Source: Ktedonobacterales bacterium (GTDB taxonomy: Bacteria; Chloroflexota; Ktedonobacteria; Ktedonobacterales; JADMIN01). Taken from it: a stretch of 29,236 bases of DNA. Where the stretch lies: contig JAICVT010000002.1 of the NCBI GenBank assembly GCA_025935235.1, positions 1 through 29,236 on the forward strand, written 5' to 3'. Positions within the stretch are counted from its first letter, which is position 1. The number at the start of each line of letters is the position of its first letter. A program made the position numbers and the translations under genes. The notes under the pieces were generated by a model that saw nothing but the letters and a program-made list of their open reading frames with translations, was not told the DNA's origin and did not search any database. Shown here piece after piece: positions 7,448-15,701 of the stretch.

Positions 7448-9637
7448 CTACGCCTGATGGTCGCTCTCCGTCACGCTATCCTCTGCGCTCCCCGCAGCGA
7501 TGTCGCCAGCCTCCGCGCCTTCTGCCGTGGCGGGCAGCTCAGCCGCTTCAATCATGTCCGCGACCTCCACGACCTCTGGGGCTGGCAGTTCGGATGCCGC
7601 CACGGTCAGCTCAGATGACTCAAGGTCGCGCAGCGCGCCAGAGGCCCGCAGCTCCGCCAGCCCCATGCGCGCGCTATTGAGCGCGGGAACCGTCTCCGCC
7701 AGCGGTGCGGACGGCTCGCCTACACCGGCAGGCCGCGCGTCTGGGGCGCCGTAAGTCGCGCGCGGCAGGCTGGCGTTTGGCATCGGCAGGGTCGGCGGAT
7801 CGCCAGAATGGCCGTTCTGGCTTCCGTCGAGCGGGCCGAGCGCGTGGGACGGCGGCGCGGTCGGGATCAGTGTGGGGCGGCGCAGCCAGCCGCTCTGCTG
7901 GCTGAGCTGTGGTGAGGGCTGGCCGACCTGCGGCAGCGCGGGCGATGTCGCGGCCTCCAGCGGGGTGGTCGGGTGGCCGAGCGCTCCGTCCAGGTTCTCG
8001 CGCAGGTGGAAGGCGCCGATCTGCCGCTGGAGCGCATCCGCCAGATCAACCAGGTAGTCCATCGAGGCGCGCGCCTGCTCCATGCTGTGGCTGGTCTGGG
8101 TCGAGCCTTCCGCCAGATCGGTGATCTCGGCGGCGAGATGGGTGGCGGCAAGCGCCTGCGCGCTGGCGATGTCGCTGATCTGCCGTACATCGCTCGCCAG
8201 CCGCTGGTTGAGTTGCTCCACCTCGGCCAGCGCGGCGCCCGCTTGCGTCACGAACTCCGACTGCATCACCACCTGCTCGACCTCATGCTCGATCTGCGCC
8301 TCCACCTGATGCGTCTCATTCTGCACCCCCTGGATGCGCGACTGAATCTGGCGGGTGGCGTCGGCGGCGGTGGTCGCCAGCCGGCGAATCTCTTGCGCGA
8401 CCACCGCGAAGCCGCGCCCATGCTCGCCCGCGCGGGCCGCCTCGATGGAGGCGTTGAGCGAGAGCAGGTTGGTCTGCGCCGCGATGTCGCCGACGAGCTG
8501 CACGATGTCGCCGATCTCCTGCGCGCTCTCGCCCAGCCGCTTGACCTTCTTCTTCATCTGCAAGGTCAGCTCGCGCACACGCGCCATGCCTTCGCCTGCC
8601 AGGGCAGTATGCTCGGCGCCCGCGCGGGAAAGCTCGCTGGCTTGCTGCGCCACCTCGCTCGACTGACTGGCCGATGTGGCGATCCGCCGGACGCTCTCCG
8701 AGACGCCATCTACCGATGTCGAGAGGTCCAGTGTGCGCCCGGCCTGCTCTACGCCGCTCTCGGCCAGATAGGTGGCGGCGGCGCGCGCCTCAGTAGCGCG
8801 CTGATTGACCATCTCGCTCGCCGCGCGCACATCGCGCAGCATCGTGTTGTAGGCGTCGAGCACATCGTTGAGCGACATCGCCAGCGGATCGAGCGCATTG
8901 TTGAGCGGCGGCACAGATGCGCGCAGATCACGGTTGCGCGCCAGGTCCAGATGATAGCGCAGCCGACGCAGACCCTGGTCGAGCATCTTGCGCTCGTGGT
9001 CGCGCTCGGTGAAGATGCGACTGGTGTCTATCACCAGCGCCGCCTGGTTGGCGAACAGTTCGATGATCTCGATCGTCTCCAGCGAGGGCGCCAGGCCATC
9101 TTCGGGCTGATCGAGCGAGAGCACGCCTAGCAGACGACCGTTGCGCGGGCTGACCAGCGGCGCCAGCAGCACATCTTCGCGATGCCAGGCGTCGGATGAG
9201 GACGATGAGGATGTCACCTGCCCCGGCGGCGGCTCCTCGATGACGCCACCCACGGCGTTGACGACGTGCAGGTAATACTGGTGCGGGATGAAATAGGAGC
9301 GGCTGCGGCAGAACTGCGGGCGCATGACGGCGATCAGCGCCTGGAGGCGCGGGGGATGCTCGACCAACTCGCGGCGATTGGCCTCGCTCAGCCCGGTGGT
9401 GGCCATCACCTCGACATAGTCGCTGTCGGGCCGCACGATGTTGAGCGCGGCCACGCGAAAGCCGACGGAGGCGGCGACCGATTCGACAACCTCGGCGCAG
9501 ATGCGCTCCAACTCCAGCTCGGGGCGCAGGACCGCGCCCAGGCGCACCATCTCTTTGACCTGGCGCATGCGTCGGGCGACATCGCGGTTCGCATCGCGGT
9601 CGCCGCCCGCGCCGCGCCGTGGTGGCCAATTCGTCAT
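7448..9637 (-). CDS. Soluble methyl-accepting chemotaxis protein with N-terminal GAF domain
   Basis: A 729-residue cytoplasmic chemoreceptor. Residues about 20-205 look like a GAF sensor (RICAEVVESVAASVGFRVAAL, LLGVLSLDQPEDGL), which usually binds small molecules or senses redox state. Residues about 310-545 are the long alpha-helical signalling domain, with the hairpin tip at about 384-421 (DIAAQTNLLSLNASIEAARA, GRGFAVVAQEIRRLA) that contacts CheA and CheW. The last 180 residues are Pro/Ala/Glu-rich and look disordered. No membrane segment or HAMP domain is obvious. ATG 9637 is chosen because GAGAGGTG precedes it and the likely promoter starts RNA near 9804, downstream of the longer frame's GTG at 9808. 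No cheA, cheW or cheR is nearby, so it must signal to proteins encoded elsewhere. Confidence 0.9.
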   Translation of the reverse strand: MTNWPPRRGAGGDRDANRDVARRMRQVKEMVRLGAVLRPELELERICAEVVESVAASVGFRVAALNIVRPDSDYVEVMATTGLSEANRRELVEHPPRLQALIAVMRPQFCRSRSYFIPHQYYLHVVNAVGGVIEEPPPGQVTSSSSSSDAWHREDVLLAPLVSPRNGRLLGVLSLDQPEDGLAPSLETIEIIELFANQAALVIDTSRIFTERDHERKMLDQGLRRLRYHLDLARNRDLRASVPPLNNALDPLAMSLNDVLDAYNTMLRDVRAASEMVNQRATEARAAATYLAESGVEQAGRTLDLSTSVDGVSESVRRIATSASQSSEVAQQASELSRAGAEHTALAGEGMARVRELTLQMKKKVKRLGESAQEIGDIVQLVGDIAAQTNLLSLNASIEAARAGEHGRGFAVVAQEIRRLATTAADATRQIQSRIQGVQNETHQVEAQIEHEVEQVVMQSEFVTQAGAALAEVEQLNQRLASDVRQISDIASAQALAATHLAAEITDLAEGSTQTSHSMEQARASMDYLVDLADALQRQIGAFHLRENLDGALGHPTTPLEAATSPALPQVGQPSPQLSQQSGWLRRPTLIPTAPPSHALGPLDGSQNGHSGDPPTLPMPNASLPRATYGAPDARPAGVGEPSAPLAETVPALNSARMGLAELRASGALRDLESSELTVAASELPAPEVVEVADMIEAAELPATAEGAEAGDIAAGSAEDSVTESDHQA

Positions 9638-9810
9638 CGTCCACACCTCTCGATTCCGCGCCCATTCCCGGTCGGCGACGTGTTCGTCGCTCCGCGTCCG
9701 CCTCACCCACCAGCTCTCGGGCGCCCACCATCGCCAGACGACGGCGGACGATGGTGGAACGACAGTGGAGCATCGGCGAGACAACGGCCAGGCGTCGGAG
9801 CGCGTCACCC

Positions 9811-9839
9811 ATTATGGCCGAGGGCGAGGCAGGCGTCAA
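9811..9839 (-). promoter_or_regulatory. Promoter of the chemoreceptor gene
   Basis: On the minus strand, -35 TTGACG (9839-9834), a 17-base spacer and -10 CATAAT (9816-9811). Both hexamers differ from consensus by a single base. Transcription should begin near 9804. Confidence 0.7.
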
Positions 9840-9866
9840 TGCGGAGGCGACGGATCACCGCGCGGA

Positions 9867-9976
9867 CCCTCACCCTGACCCTCTCCCAGAGGGAGAAGGA
9901 GCAGAGCGTTGCGACCACAGTGGCGCCCATAGCTCCCCTCTCCCGCCTTGGCGGGGGAGGGGCTGGGGGTGGGGGC
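9867..9976. repeat. Inverted pair of C/G-rich hairpin repeats
   Basis: The left unit (9867-9900) reads CCCTCACCCTGACCCTCTCCC-aga-GGGAGAAGG. The right unit (9933-9976) is the opposite orientation: CCCCTCTCCCGCC-tt-GGCGGGGGAGGGG followed by CTGGGGGTGGGGGCC. This is the same arrangement as at 4035-4152. Confidence 0.7.
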
Positions 9977-10014
9977 CTCTCGCCAGGCGCCGCCTCTCAC
10001 CGCTTTGGCTGCCG

Positions 10015-10560
10015 CTACGGCTGCTGTGGCGGCCGCTGGCCCGCGCGAGCGGCGTCGAGCCAGCCGAGGTGCTGGGCGGCATGCTGGGCAATCGTCAGAA
10101 AGAGCGCGCCGAGCGAGTGATCGCCAAAGGGGCTGTGCGGCACAGGCTGGGCGAGCTGCGCATCAGAGACGCCCGCTAGCAGCGCCAGGGTCGTCTGGCG
10201 CGTCTCCTCGATGCGCCCCAGAATGGCCTCGGCGGGTTGATCCTGATACTTCGCGCGCGCCTGCTCATTGGCGGGGTTGGCCACCTCCAGCCGCGCCGAG
10301 TCGTCATCGCGCCCCGTGCGGGTATAGAAGCCGCAGGGGTCCTCGGCGCCCTCCAGGGCGCGGCGGATGGCGCCCTGAAAGTAGCGCTCCGTTCCGACGA
10401 TATGCGCCAGGTGATCTTTGGGCGACCACATCGCGCCGCCCTCCACCTCGCTGGCGGTCAGCGGCCGCGGCATCTCGTCGTCTGGCAGCGAGCGAAACCA
10501 GCGCTCAACCCGCTCGCGCTGGGTGGCGAGGGCGGTAGTGATCTCATCGCGCGTCGGCAT
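10015..10560 (-). CDS. DinB-like four-helix protein (putative metal-dependent hydrolase/transferase fold)
   Basis: A 181-residue protein of the usual size for the DinB/YfiT superfamily. Helix one begins at the N terminus (TTALATQRERVERWFRSLPDDE). Candidate metal-binding histidines lie in WSPKDHLAHIVG and in the C-terminal HAAQHLGWLDAAR. Members of this fold include thiol-dependent S-transferases and stress-induced proteins, but substrates are mostly unknown and I cannot assign one. The C terminus ends in a short Pro/Gln tail. GAGGAGG stands about ten bases before the ATG. The gene is transcribed alone between the Opp terminator and the repeat pair in front of the chemoreceptor. Confidence 0.75.
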   Translation of the reverse strand: MPTRDEITTALATQRERVERWFRSLPDDEMPRPLTASEVEGGAMWSPKDHLAHIVGTERYFQGAIRRALEGAEDPCGFYTRTGRDDDSARLEVANPANEQARAKYQDQPAEAILGRIEETRQTTLALLAGVSDAQLAQPVPHSPFGDHSLGALFLTIAQHAAQHLGWLDAARAGQRPPQQP

Positions 10561-10730
10561 GGGCTGGAAACCTCCTCGTGTGCGGCTTGCACGTGTTCTC
10601 GATCATCCTGCGTCATCCTTTGGATGATGCCTGAAAGCGCCCCCTCGCCGCAAGCCCCACGCTCCACGTGCGAACGAAAGCCCACGCGCGAACGAAAACC
10701 TCCTCTCCCGCGGGGAGTCGTTGCGGCGAA

Positions 10731-10767
10731 AGAAAAAGCCCCCCTCGCCCTGTGGGCGTGGGGGGGT
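10731..10767 (-). terminator. Rho-independent terminator of the opp operon
   Basis: On the minus strand CCCCCC-A-CGCCC pairs with GGGCG-A-GGGGGG around the loop ACA, followed by CTTTTTCTTT. It begins 18 bases after the oppF stop codon. Confidence 0.82.
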
Positions 10768-10784
10768 TGGGGGGTAAGGTCGCC

Positions 10785-11831
10785 CTACTGGCCGGGGAAG
10801 TGGCACGCGGCCCGATGGCCAGCGCTCGTGCCGGGCTTCGGCTCCAGCGGCGGATACTGCTCGCGGCAGATCGCCTGCGCCTTCCAGCAGCGCGGGTGGA
10901 ACGGGCAGCCCGATGGCGGATTGACCGGGCTGGGCACGTCACCCGTCAGAATGATGCGCTTGCGGGTCTTCTCCATGTCCGGGTCGGGATATGGGCTGGC
11001 CGAGAGCAGCGCGATGGTGTAGGGATGCTGCGGGTTCGCGTAGATCTCATCGGCGGGGCCAATCTCGGCGATGTGGCCCAGATACATCACCGCGACGCGC
11101 GTGCTGATGTGCTTGATGGCCGAGAGGTTGTGCGCGATGAACATGTAGGTCAGGTTGAACTCAGATTGCAGGTCAGCCAGCAGATTGAGCACCTGCGCCT
11201 GAATCGAGACATCCAGCGCTGAGATCGGCTCATCGGCGACGATGAACTTCGGATTCAGCGCCAGCGCGCGGGCGATGCCGATGCGCTGCCTCTGACCGCC
11301 GCTGAACTCGTGCGCGTAGCGGTTGAGGATGTTGGGACTCATGCCGACCACCCGCAGGAGATAGCGGATGCGCTCGTCGGTCTGCTCGCGCGAGCCATAG
11401 CTGAAGTTGTTGAGCGGCTCGTTGATGACCGCGCCGACGGTGAAGCGCGGGTCGAGCGAGCTGAACGGATCCTGGAAGACCATCTGCATGTCGGCGCGCT
11501 TGTGGCGCAGATGCCCCGCGCCCATCGTGGTCAGCTCTTCGCCATCGAAGTTCACCGTACCCGCCGTCGGCTTGATGAGCTGGAGCACCGCGCGCCCCAG
11601 CGTGGACTTGCCGCAGCCGCTCTCGCCGACCAGGCCCAGCACCTCGCCGCGCTTGATCTGGAGGTCCACACCGTCTACCGCCTTGACCGAGGCGACGGTC
11701 TGCCCAAACAAACCACCACGGATGGGGAAGTGGACCTTGAGTCCGTGAATATCAACCAGCACATCGCTCTGGCCGGGGGCGGCTGCGCCAGGTTGTGGCA
11801 TAGTCGTCGCCAAAGGAAACGCTCCCTTCAC
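10785..11831 (-). CDS. oppF: Peptide ABC transporter ATP-binding subunit, OppF/DppF type
   Basis: A 348-residue ATPase of an oligopeptide/dipeptide importer. Visible motifs are Walker A GESGCGKST (about 69-77), Q-loop MVFQDPFSSLDPR, signature FSGGQRQRIGIARAL, Walker B FIVADEPISALD and the switch His in IAHNLSAI. The C-terminal Opp/Dpp extension (GDVPSPVNPPSGCPFHPRC, then further Cys) is the cysteine cluster that binds an iron-sulfur centre in some family members. It is the last gene of the operon, 27 bases after oppD, and is followed by a terminator. The GTG at 11831 is the longest start; ATG 11801 (MPQPG) is an equally possible start because neither has an ideal ribosome-binding site. dppF would be an equally fair name. 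Confidence 0.9.
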   Translation of the reverse strand: MKGAFPLATTMPQPGAAAPGQSDVLVDIHGLKVHFPIRGGLFGQTVASVKAVDGVDLQIKRGEVLGLVGESGCGKSTLGRAVLQLIKPTAGTVNFDGEELTTMGAGHLRHKRADMQMVFQDPFSSLDPRFTVGAVINEPLNNFSYGSREQTDERIRYLLRVVGMSPNILNRYAHEFSGGQRQRIGIARALALNPKFIVADEPISALDVSIQAQVLNLLADLQSEFNLTYMFIAHNLSAIKHISTRVAVMYLGHIAEIGPADEIYANPQHPYTIALLSASPYPDPDMEKTRKRIILTGDVPSPVNPPSGCPFHPRCWKAQAICREQYPPLEPKPGTSAGHRAACHFPGQ

Positions 11832-11858
11832 TGCCTGCTCAGCAGGGGTTCTGATGGA

Positions 11859-12830
11859 TTAGTAGGGATAGAAGCAAGCGGCCTGCTGATTTGGCCCAAC
11901 GGTCTCCAGGAGTGGTAGCTCCTGGCGACAGCGTGGTTGCGCCTTGCGGCAGCGAGGCGCGAAGGGGCAACCCTTCGGCAGATTGACCAGGTTCGGCGGC
12001 TGTCCACCGATGGCGGCCAGCTTGGCCCCGCGCGGCGTATCGGCGCGCGGCACCGCGTTGAGCAGCGCCTGCGTGTAGGGATGCGCCGGATTCTTGAAGA
12101 CCGTGCGAGTGGGCGCGGTCTCGACGATGCGGCCCGCATACATGACGGCGACACGGTCGCAGGTGCCCGCGACCACGCCCAGGTCGTGCGTGATGAGCAG
12201 CGTCGCGGTGTTGAACTCCTGCGCGAGGCCCTTCATCAGATCGAGCACCTGCGCCTGAATCGTCACGTCGAGCGCGGTCGTCGGCTCGTCGGCGATCAGC
12301 AGGCTGGGGTTGCACGAGAGGGCGATGGCGATCATCACGCGCTGACGCATGCCGCCGCTGAACTCATGTGGGAAGTGACTCATGCGACGCCGCGCTTCGG
12401 GGATGCGTACGAGGTCAAGCATCTGCACGGCGCGGTCGTTGGCCGCCTTGTCGTCGAGCTTCAGGTGCGTCTTGACGGCCTCAGCGATCTGAAAGCCGAC
12501 CGTAAAGAGCGGGTTGAGCGAGGTCATGGGGTCCTGGAAGATCATGGCGATCTTGCCGCCGCGCAGCTTGTAGAGGTCATCCTCGTCCATCTGCACGATA
12601 TCGTCGCCCTTGAACAGGACTTTACCGCCCACGATCTTGCCGGGAGGGCTCTCGACGAGGCGCATGATGGAGAGCGAGGTGACGCTCTTGCCGCAGCCGC
12701 TCTCGCCGACCAGCCCCAGCGTCTCGCCTTCATTGATGTAGAACGACACATCCTCGACGGACTTCACGACACCACCACGGGTGAAGAAGTGCGTCTGCAA
12801 GTGCTGCACATCTAACAGTCGTTCGGCCAT
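11859..12830 (-). CDS. oppD: Peptide ABC transporter ATP-binding subunit, OppD/DppD type
   Basis: A 323-residue partner ATPase of OppF; the two form the heterodimer that drives peptide uptake through OppBC. It has Walker A GESGCGKSV, Q-loop MIFQDPMTSLNP, signature FSGGMRQRVMIAIAL, Walker B LLIADEPTTALDV and switch His in ITHDLGVV. The C-terminal extension carries GCPFAPRC and further cysteines (the Opp/Dpp cluster). The start ATG has GGAG about 11 bases upstream. A 185-base gap separates it from oppC, longer than expected inside an operon, and I see no promoter or gene there. Confidence 0.92.
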   Translation of the reverse strand: MAERLLDVQHLQTHFFTRGGVVKSVEDVSFYINEGETLGLVGESGCGKSVTSLSIMRLVESPPGKIVGGKVLFKGDDIVQMDEDDLYKLRGGKIAMIFQDPMTSLNPLFTVGFQIAEAVKTHLKLDDKAANDRAVQMLDLVRIPEARRRMSHFPHEFSGGMRQRVMIAIALSCNPSLLIADEPTTALDVTIQAQVLDLMKGLAQEFNTATLLITHDLGVVAGTCDRVAVMYAGRIVETAPTRTVFKNPAHPYTQALLNAVPRADTPRGAKLAAIGGQPPNLVNLPKGCPFAPRCRKAQPRCRQELPLLETVGPNQQAACFYPY

Positions 12831-13015
12831 GCTCGAATATGCTCCGCCATCTCTGGCTGTGAATCTGGTGTGACGCTGGCGCCTGGCGGGCAGCGGGCTG
12901 AGCCGCCACCCACCGACCCAAACGCCAGCATACGTTGACGTTTCGTCGCCCGATCAGGTGCTCCGCGCACCGCGCTGGTTCGCTTGCTGGATCGCGCGCC
13001 TGGTTTGTCGCTGGG

Positions 13016-14140
13016 TTAGTCTTTCGTGCGCGGATTGAAAGCGTCTTGCACACCATCGCCCAAGAAGGAGAAGGCGAGCACGAGAATGGACAGCACAAGC
13101 GTCGGCCAGACGACTTCCCACGGGTTGAGCGCGATCTGTGCCGTGGCGTCGTTGATCATCAGGCCCAGGCTGGAGCCTGGTGGCTGCACGCCCAGGCCGA
13201 GCAGCGAGATGACCGCCTCACTCACGATCGTGTTTACCACGTCGAGCGCGGCGGCCACGATCACGATGTTGAAGAGGTTTGGCACGATGTGCTGCATGAT
13301 GATGCGCCCATTCGAGCTGCCCACCGTGCGCGCCGCCTCGATGAACTGCTGCTCGCGCAATTGTAGCGTCTGGCCGCGTACCAGACGCGCCATGAAGGGC
13401 CAGACCGAGATGCCCAGCGCGAGGCTGACGAGGATCAGGCGGCCAGGGAGGCCGAGTTTATTCTGGAAGGATGGGCCAAGCGTCGCTGCCGCGAGGATGG
13501 CGAAGAGCAGGCCGGGGAAGGCGAACATCAGGTCGGTGAAGCGGTCGAGGAAGGTGGCCAGCCAGCCGCCATAGTAGCCCGCCAGCGTGCCGATGGTCAC
13601 GCCCAGGCCAATATCCATGATCTCGACCAGCAGCGCCACCTCGATGGAGACGTTCACGCCGGCGAAGAGGCGCGCCAGGATGTCGCGACCGAGCGCGTCA
13701 GTACCCAGCGGGTGCTCAAGCGAGTTGAGCGCATCCGGGCGGCTGAGGTCATTGCTGACGTAGTTGTGATATTGCAGCGGCGTCAGCTTATCCAGCCCGG
13801 CGGGGCCACCCAGAATGGTGGGGCCAACGCGGGTATAGACCAGCGGGCCGACATAGCTGACGACAATGAAGATCAACACCAGCGCCAGAAAGATCATAGC
13901 GCGCCGGTCGCGACCGAGCCGCCGCATGGACGCTGCCAGCGGCGAGAGCGATTGGCCCTCAGTGGTCGCTTCGCGCGTCTCTTCTTCGGCGCGGCGATCC
14001 AGCTCAGCCTGCGTCAGCCCGATTGAGCTGCGCTCTGGCCCGCCCAACTCGGCAATGCCTTCGGGCGAGTCGATCTCGTGGCCGACCGCTCCGACCGTAT
14101 CTAGAGCCTGAAAGTTATCAGGCTGCTCTTCAATCCTCAT
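13016..14140 (-). CDS. oppC: Peptide ABC transporter permease, OppC/DppC type
   Basis: A 374-residue inner-membrane permease. Six hydrophobic segments are recognisable, the first at about 84-103 (MIFLALVLIFIVVSYVGPLV). The cytoplasmic EAA loop that contacts the ATPases is seen in FIEAARTVGSSNGRIIMQHI. The C terminus FSFLGDGVQDAFNPR is typical of OppC/DppC. The hydrophilic N-terminal extension of about 80 residues, rich in Glu, Ala and Arg, is longer than in many relatives and probably cytoplasmic. GAGGAG lies six bases before the ATG. It is followed by oppD and preceded by oppB with a 93-base gap. Confidence 0.93.
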   Translation of the reverse strand: MRIEEQPDNFQALDTVGAVGHEIDSPEGIAELGGPERSSIGLTQAELDRRAEEETREATTEGQSLSPLAASMRRLGRDRRAMIFLALVLIFIVVSYVGPLVYTRVGPTILGGPAGLDKLTPLQYHNYVSNDLSRPDALNSLEHPLGTDALGRDILARLFAGVNVSIEVALLVEIMDIGLGVTIGTLAGYYGGWLATFLDRFTDLMFAFPGLLFAILAAATLGPSFQNKLGLPGRLILVSLALGISVWPFMARLVRGQTLQLREQQFIEAARTVGSSNGRIIMQHIVPNLFNIVIVAAALDVVNTIVSEAVISLLGLGVQPPGSSLGLMINDATAQIALNPWEVVWPTLVLSILVLAFSFLGDGVQDAFNPRTKD

Positions 14141-14233
14141 ACGACACTCCTCTCACCCGGACCTGGCCTCAAAGCATAGCGCCGGGGGGATATCTGAATA
14201 TCCTCAGCGGGCCGCCCCATTGCGGCCTTGCGG

Positions 14234-15253
14234 CTAGGAGACTTTGATGCGTGGGTCGATCAGACCGTACACCACATCGGTGACCAGATTCATCAGGGCA
14301 ACCGTGACCGCCAGCAGGATGGTGATGCCCTGCACGACCGGGAAGTCACGCGAGACAATCGCGTTGATGCCTTCCTGGCCGATACCAGGAATGTTGAAGA
14401 GGTTCTCGGTGATGAACAGACCTGTCACCACGAAGCCAATCGTCGGCCCGGTGATCGTGATGAGCGGCAGCAGCGCGTTCTTGAAAGCGTGACGCCAGAG
14501 CACGAGGCGCTCTGAGAGACCCTTGGCGCGCGCGGTGCGCACGTAATCCTGGCGCAGCACTTCGAGCATGCTGGTGCGCGTGAAGCGCAGATAGCCCGCG
14601 AAGCTGTTGATGGCCGTGATGACGATGGGCGCCAGCATGGTGTCCCACGTCCCCCAACCGGAGACCTGCAAGTGTGGCAACCCCTGGTTGTTGAGCCAGA
14701 TCATCGCCAACTGGTAGAAGGGGATGATGACGAAGCTGGGCAGCGCGAAGAAGACCAGCGAGAAGGTCTGGATCACGGTGTCGTAGCGGGTGTTCGCGCG
14801 CACAGCGGCGACCATTCCCAGCGGGATGCCCATGATGATGGCCAGCGCCAGACTGCTGAGGCCCAGGGTCGCTGAAACGGGGACGAACAGGCTGAGGATG
14901 CTCCACACGGTTTCAGAGTAGTTGAGCCAGGAGCGACCGAGGTCGAAGTGGAGCAGGTTGTTGAGGTAGGTCCCGTACTGCACGTACCAGGGCTGATCCA
15001 GCCCGTACAGGTGGCGGAGCGCTCGCGCCAGCTGGGGCGTGTAGTGAACGCCGAGCTGGTTGACAACGACGTCGCCGGGGGCGAAGTAGCCGAGAATAAA
15101 CGTGACGAACGTGACACCCAGGACCACGAACACGAGGCCCGCGATGCGTCGGATCAGGAACCGAGGGCCGATGCGGAATCCAGTAAACACCAGAAACCCA
15201 ACCAGCAGCACCCCAATGATGAGCAGGGGAAGATTCGACAGAATCTGGTCCAT
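14234..15253 (-). CDS. oppB: Peptide ABC transporter permease, OppB/DppB type
   Basis: A 339-residue inner-membrane permease that forms the channel with OppC. It has an extra hydrophobic segment at the very N terminus (LLIIGVLLVGFLVFTGF) before the usual OppB start (FLIRRIAGLVFVVLGVTFVTF). The periplasmic-loop motif YFAPGD is followed by the EAA loop YVRTARAKGLSERLVLWRHA. The C terminus VYGLIDPRIKV is characteristic of OppB/DppB. AAAGG lies seven bases before the ATG. An extended -10 promoter about 190 bases upstream could express oppBCDF separately from the sigma-factor genes. Confidence 0.93.
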   Translation of the reverse strand: MDQILSNLPLLIIGVLLVGFLVFTGFRIGPRFLIRRIAGLVFVVLGVTFVTFILGYFAPGDVVVNQLGVHYTPQLARALRHLYGLDQPWYVQYGTYLNNLLHFDLGRSWLNYSETVWSILSLFVPVSATLGLSSLALAIIMGIPLGMVAAVRANTRYDTVIQTFSLVFFALPSFVIIPFYQLAMIWLNNQGLPHLQVSGWGTWDTMLAPIVITAINSFAGYLRFTRTSMLEVLRQDYVRTARAKGLSERLVLWRHAFKNALLPLITITGPTIGFVVTGLFITENLFNIPGIGQEGINAIVSRDFPVVQGITILLAVTVALMNLVTDVVYGLIDPRIKVS

Positions 15254-15701
15254 ACGTCGCCTTTCGTTGGTCTGTCATCGCATGCGGATGTGTCCTCGCG
15301 CAGCGCATGCCAACAGGCCAGATCACACAGGCCCGCCGCTCCGCTCTCCGCGCGGCGGCGCCGCGGATCGCTCAAGGGGTTCGCGGCGTGATCCACACGA
15401 AACCCTTGACGGCCCACTACCGGCTCTTCGGAACGGGGGCGAGTTGTGCAGCATTATACCATACACAGGGCGGGCGTATAGGCCCGCAAGCGCCACTGGA
15501 TCAGTGCTGGCGACCTGTTAAACGTCTACGCCATTACTCGCAGGTTCGCCGCTTGGCGTCTCGGCGCCATCGGCGTCATCCACGGGCGCTGACCTCGCGC
15601 GACTCACTACTACGCGGTACTACACCTCAAACCGGGCGCGTCTCACACAATAGCGCCTGCTATCCGCATACAACACGCTACGCGCGACGTTACGGCCAAC
15701 G
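15254..15701. other. Spacer between the peptide-binding protein gene and oppB
   Basis: 448 bases with no supportable gene. On the minus strand it has a good extended -10 promoter at 15453-15461 and then a GC-rich, hairpin-prone leader of about 190 bases. Nearer the upstream gene it has repeated motifs: GACGTTACGGC and AACGTTACGCG (about 15686-15710) form a direct repeat that overlaps the end of the preceding coding sequence. No T-run terminator is visible, so read-through from the upstream genes into oppB is possible. Confidence 0.5.
15453..15461 (-). promoter_or_regulatory. Extended -10 promoter ahead of oppB
   Basis: The minus strand reads TGGTATAAT: a perfect TATAAT (15458-15453) with an extended TG one base upstream. 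The -35 position holds only CTATAC, which the extended -10 can compensate for. The start would be near 15446. Confidence 0.65.

Larger units (their letters stand above)
9638..10014. other. Intergenic region: chemoreceptor promoter, leader and repeats
   Basis: A 377-base gap between two minus-strand genes. It contains the 167-base chemoreceptor leader (9638-9804) with a hairpin (CCACCATCG 9725-9733 with CGATGGTGG 9749-9757), the promoter at 9811-9839, and an inverted pair of C/G-rich repeats at 9867-9976 that probably ends the DinB-like transcript. I see no gene in it. Confidence 0.6.

Noticed and set aside
7973..9130. Long plus-strand frame opposite the chemoreceptor gene
   Set aside because: Composition is Arg/Leu/Gln-rich without a domain, and the minus strand encodes a textbook chemoreceptor signalling domain.
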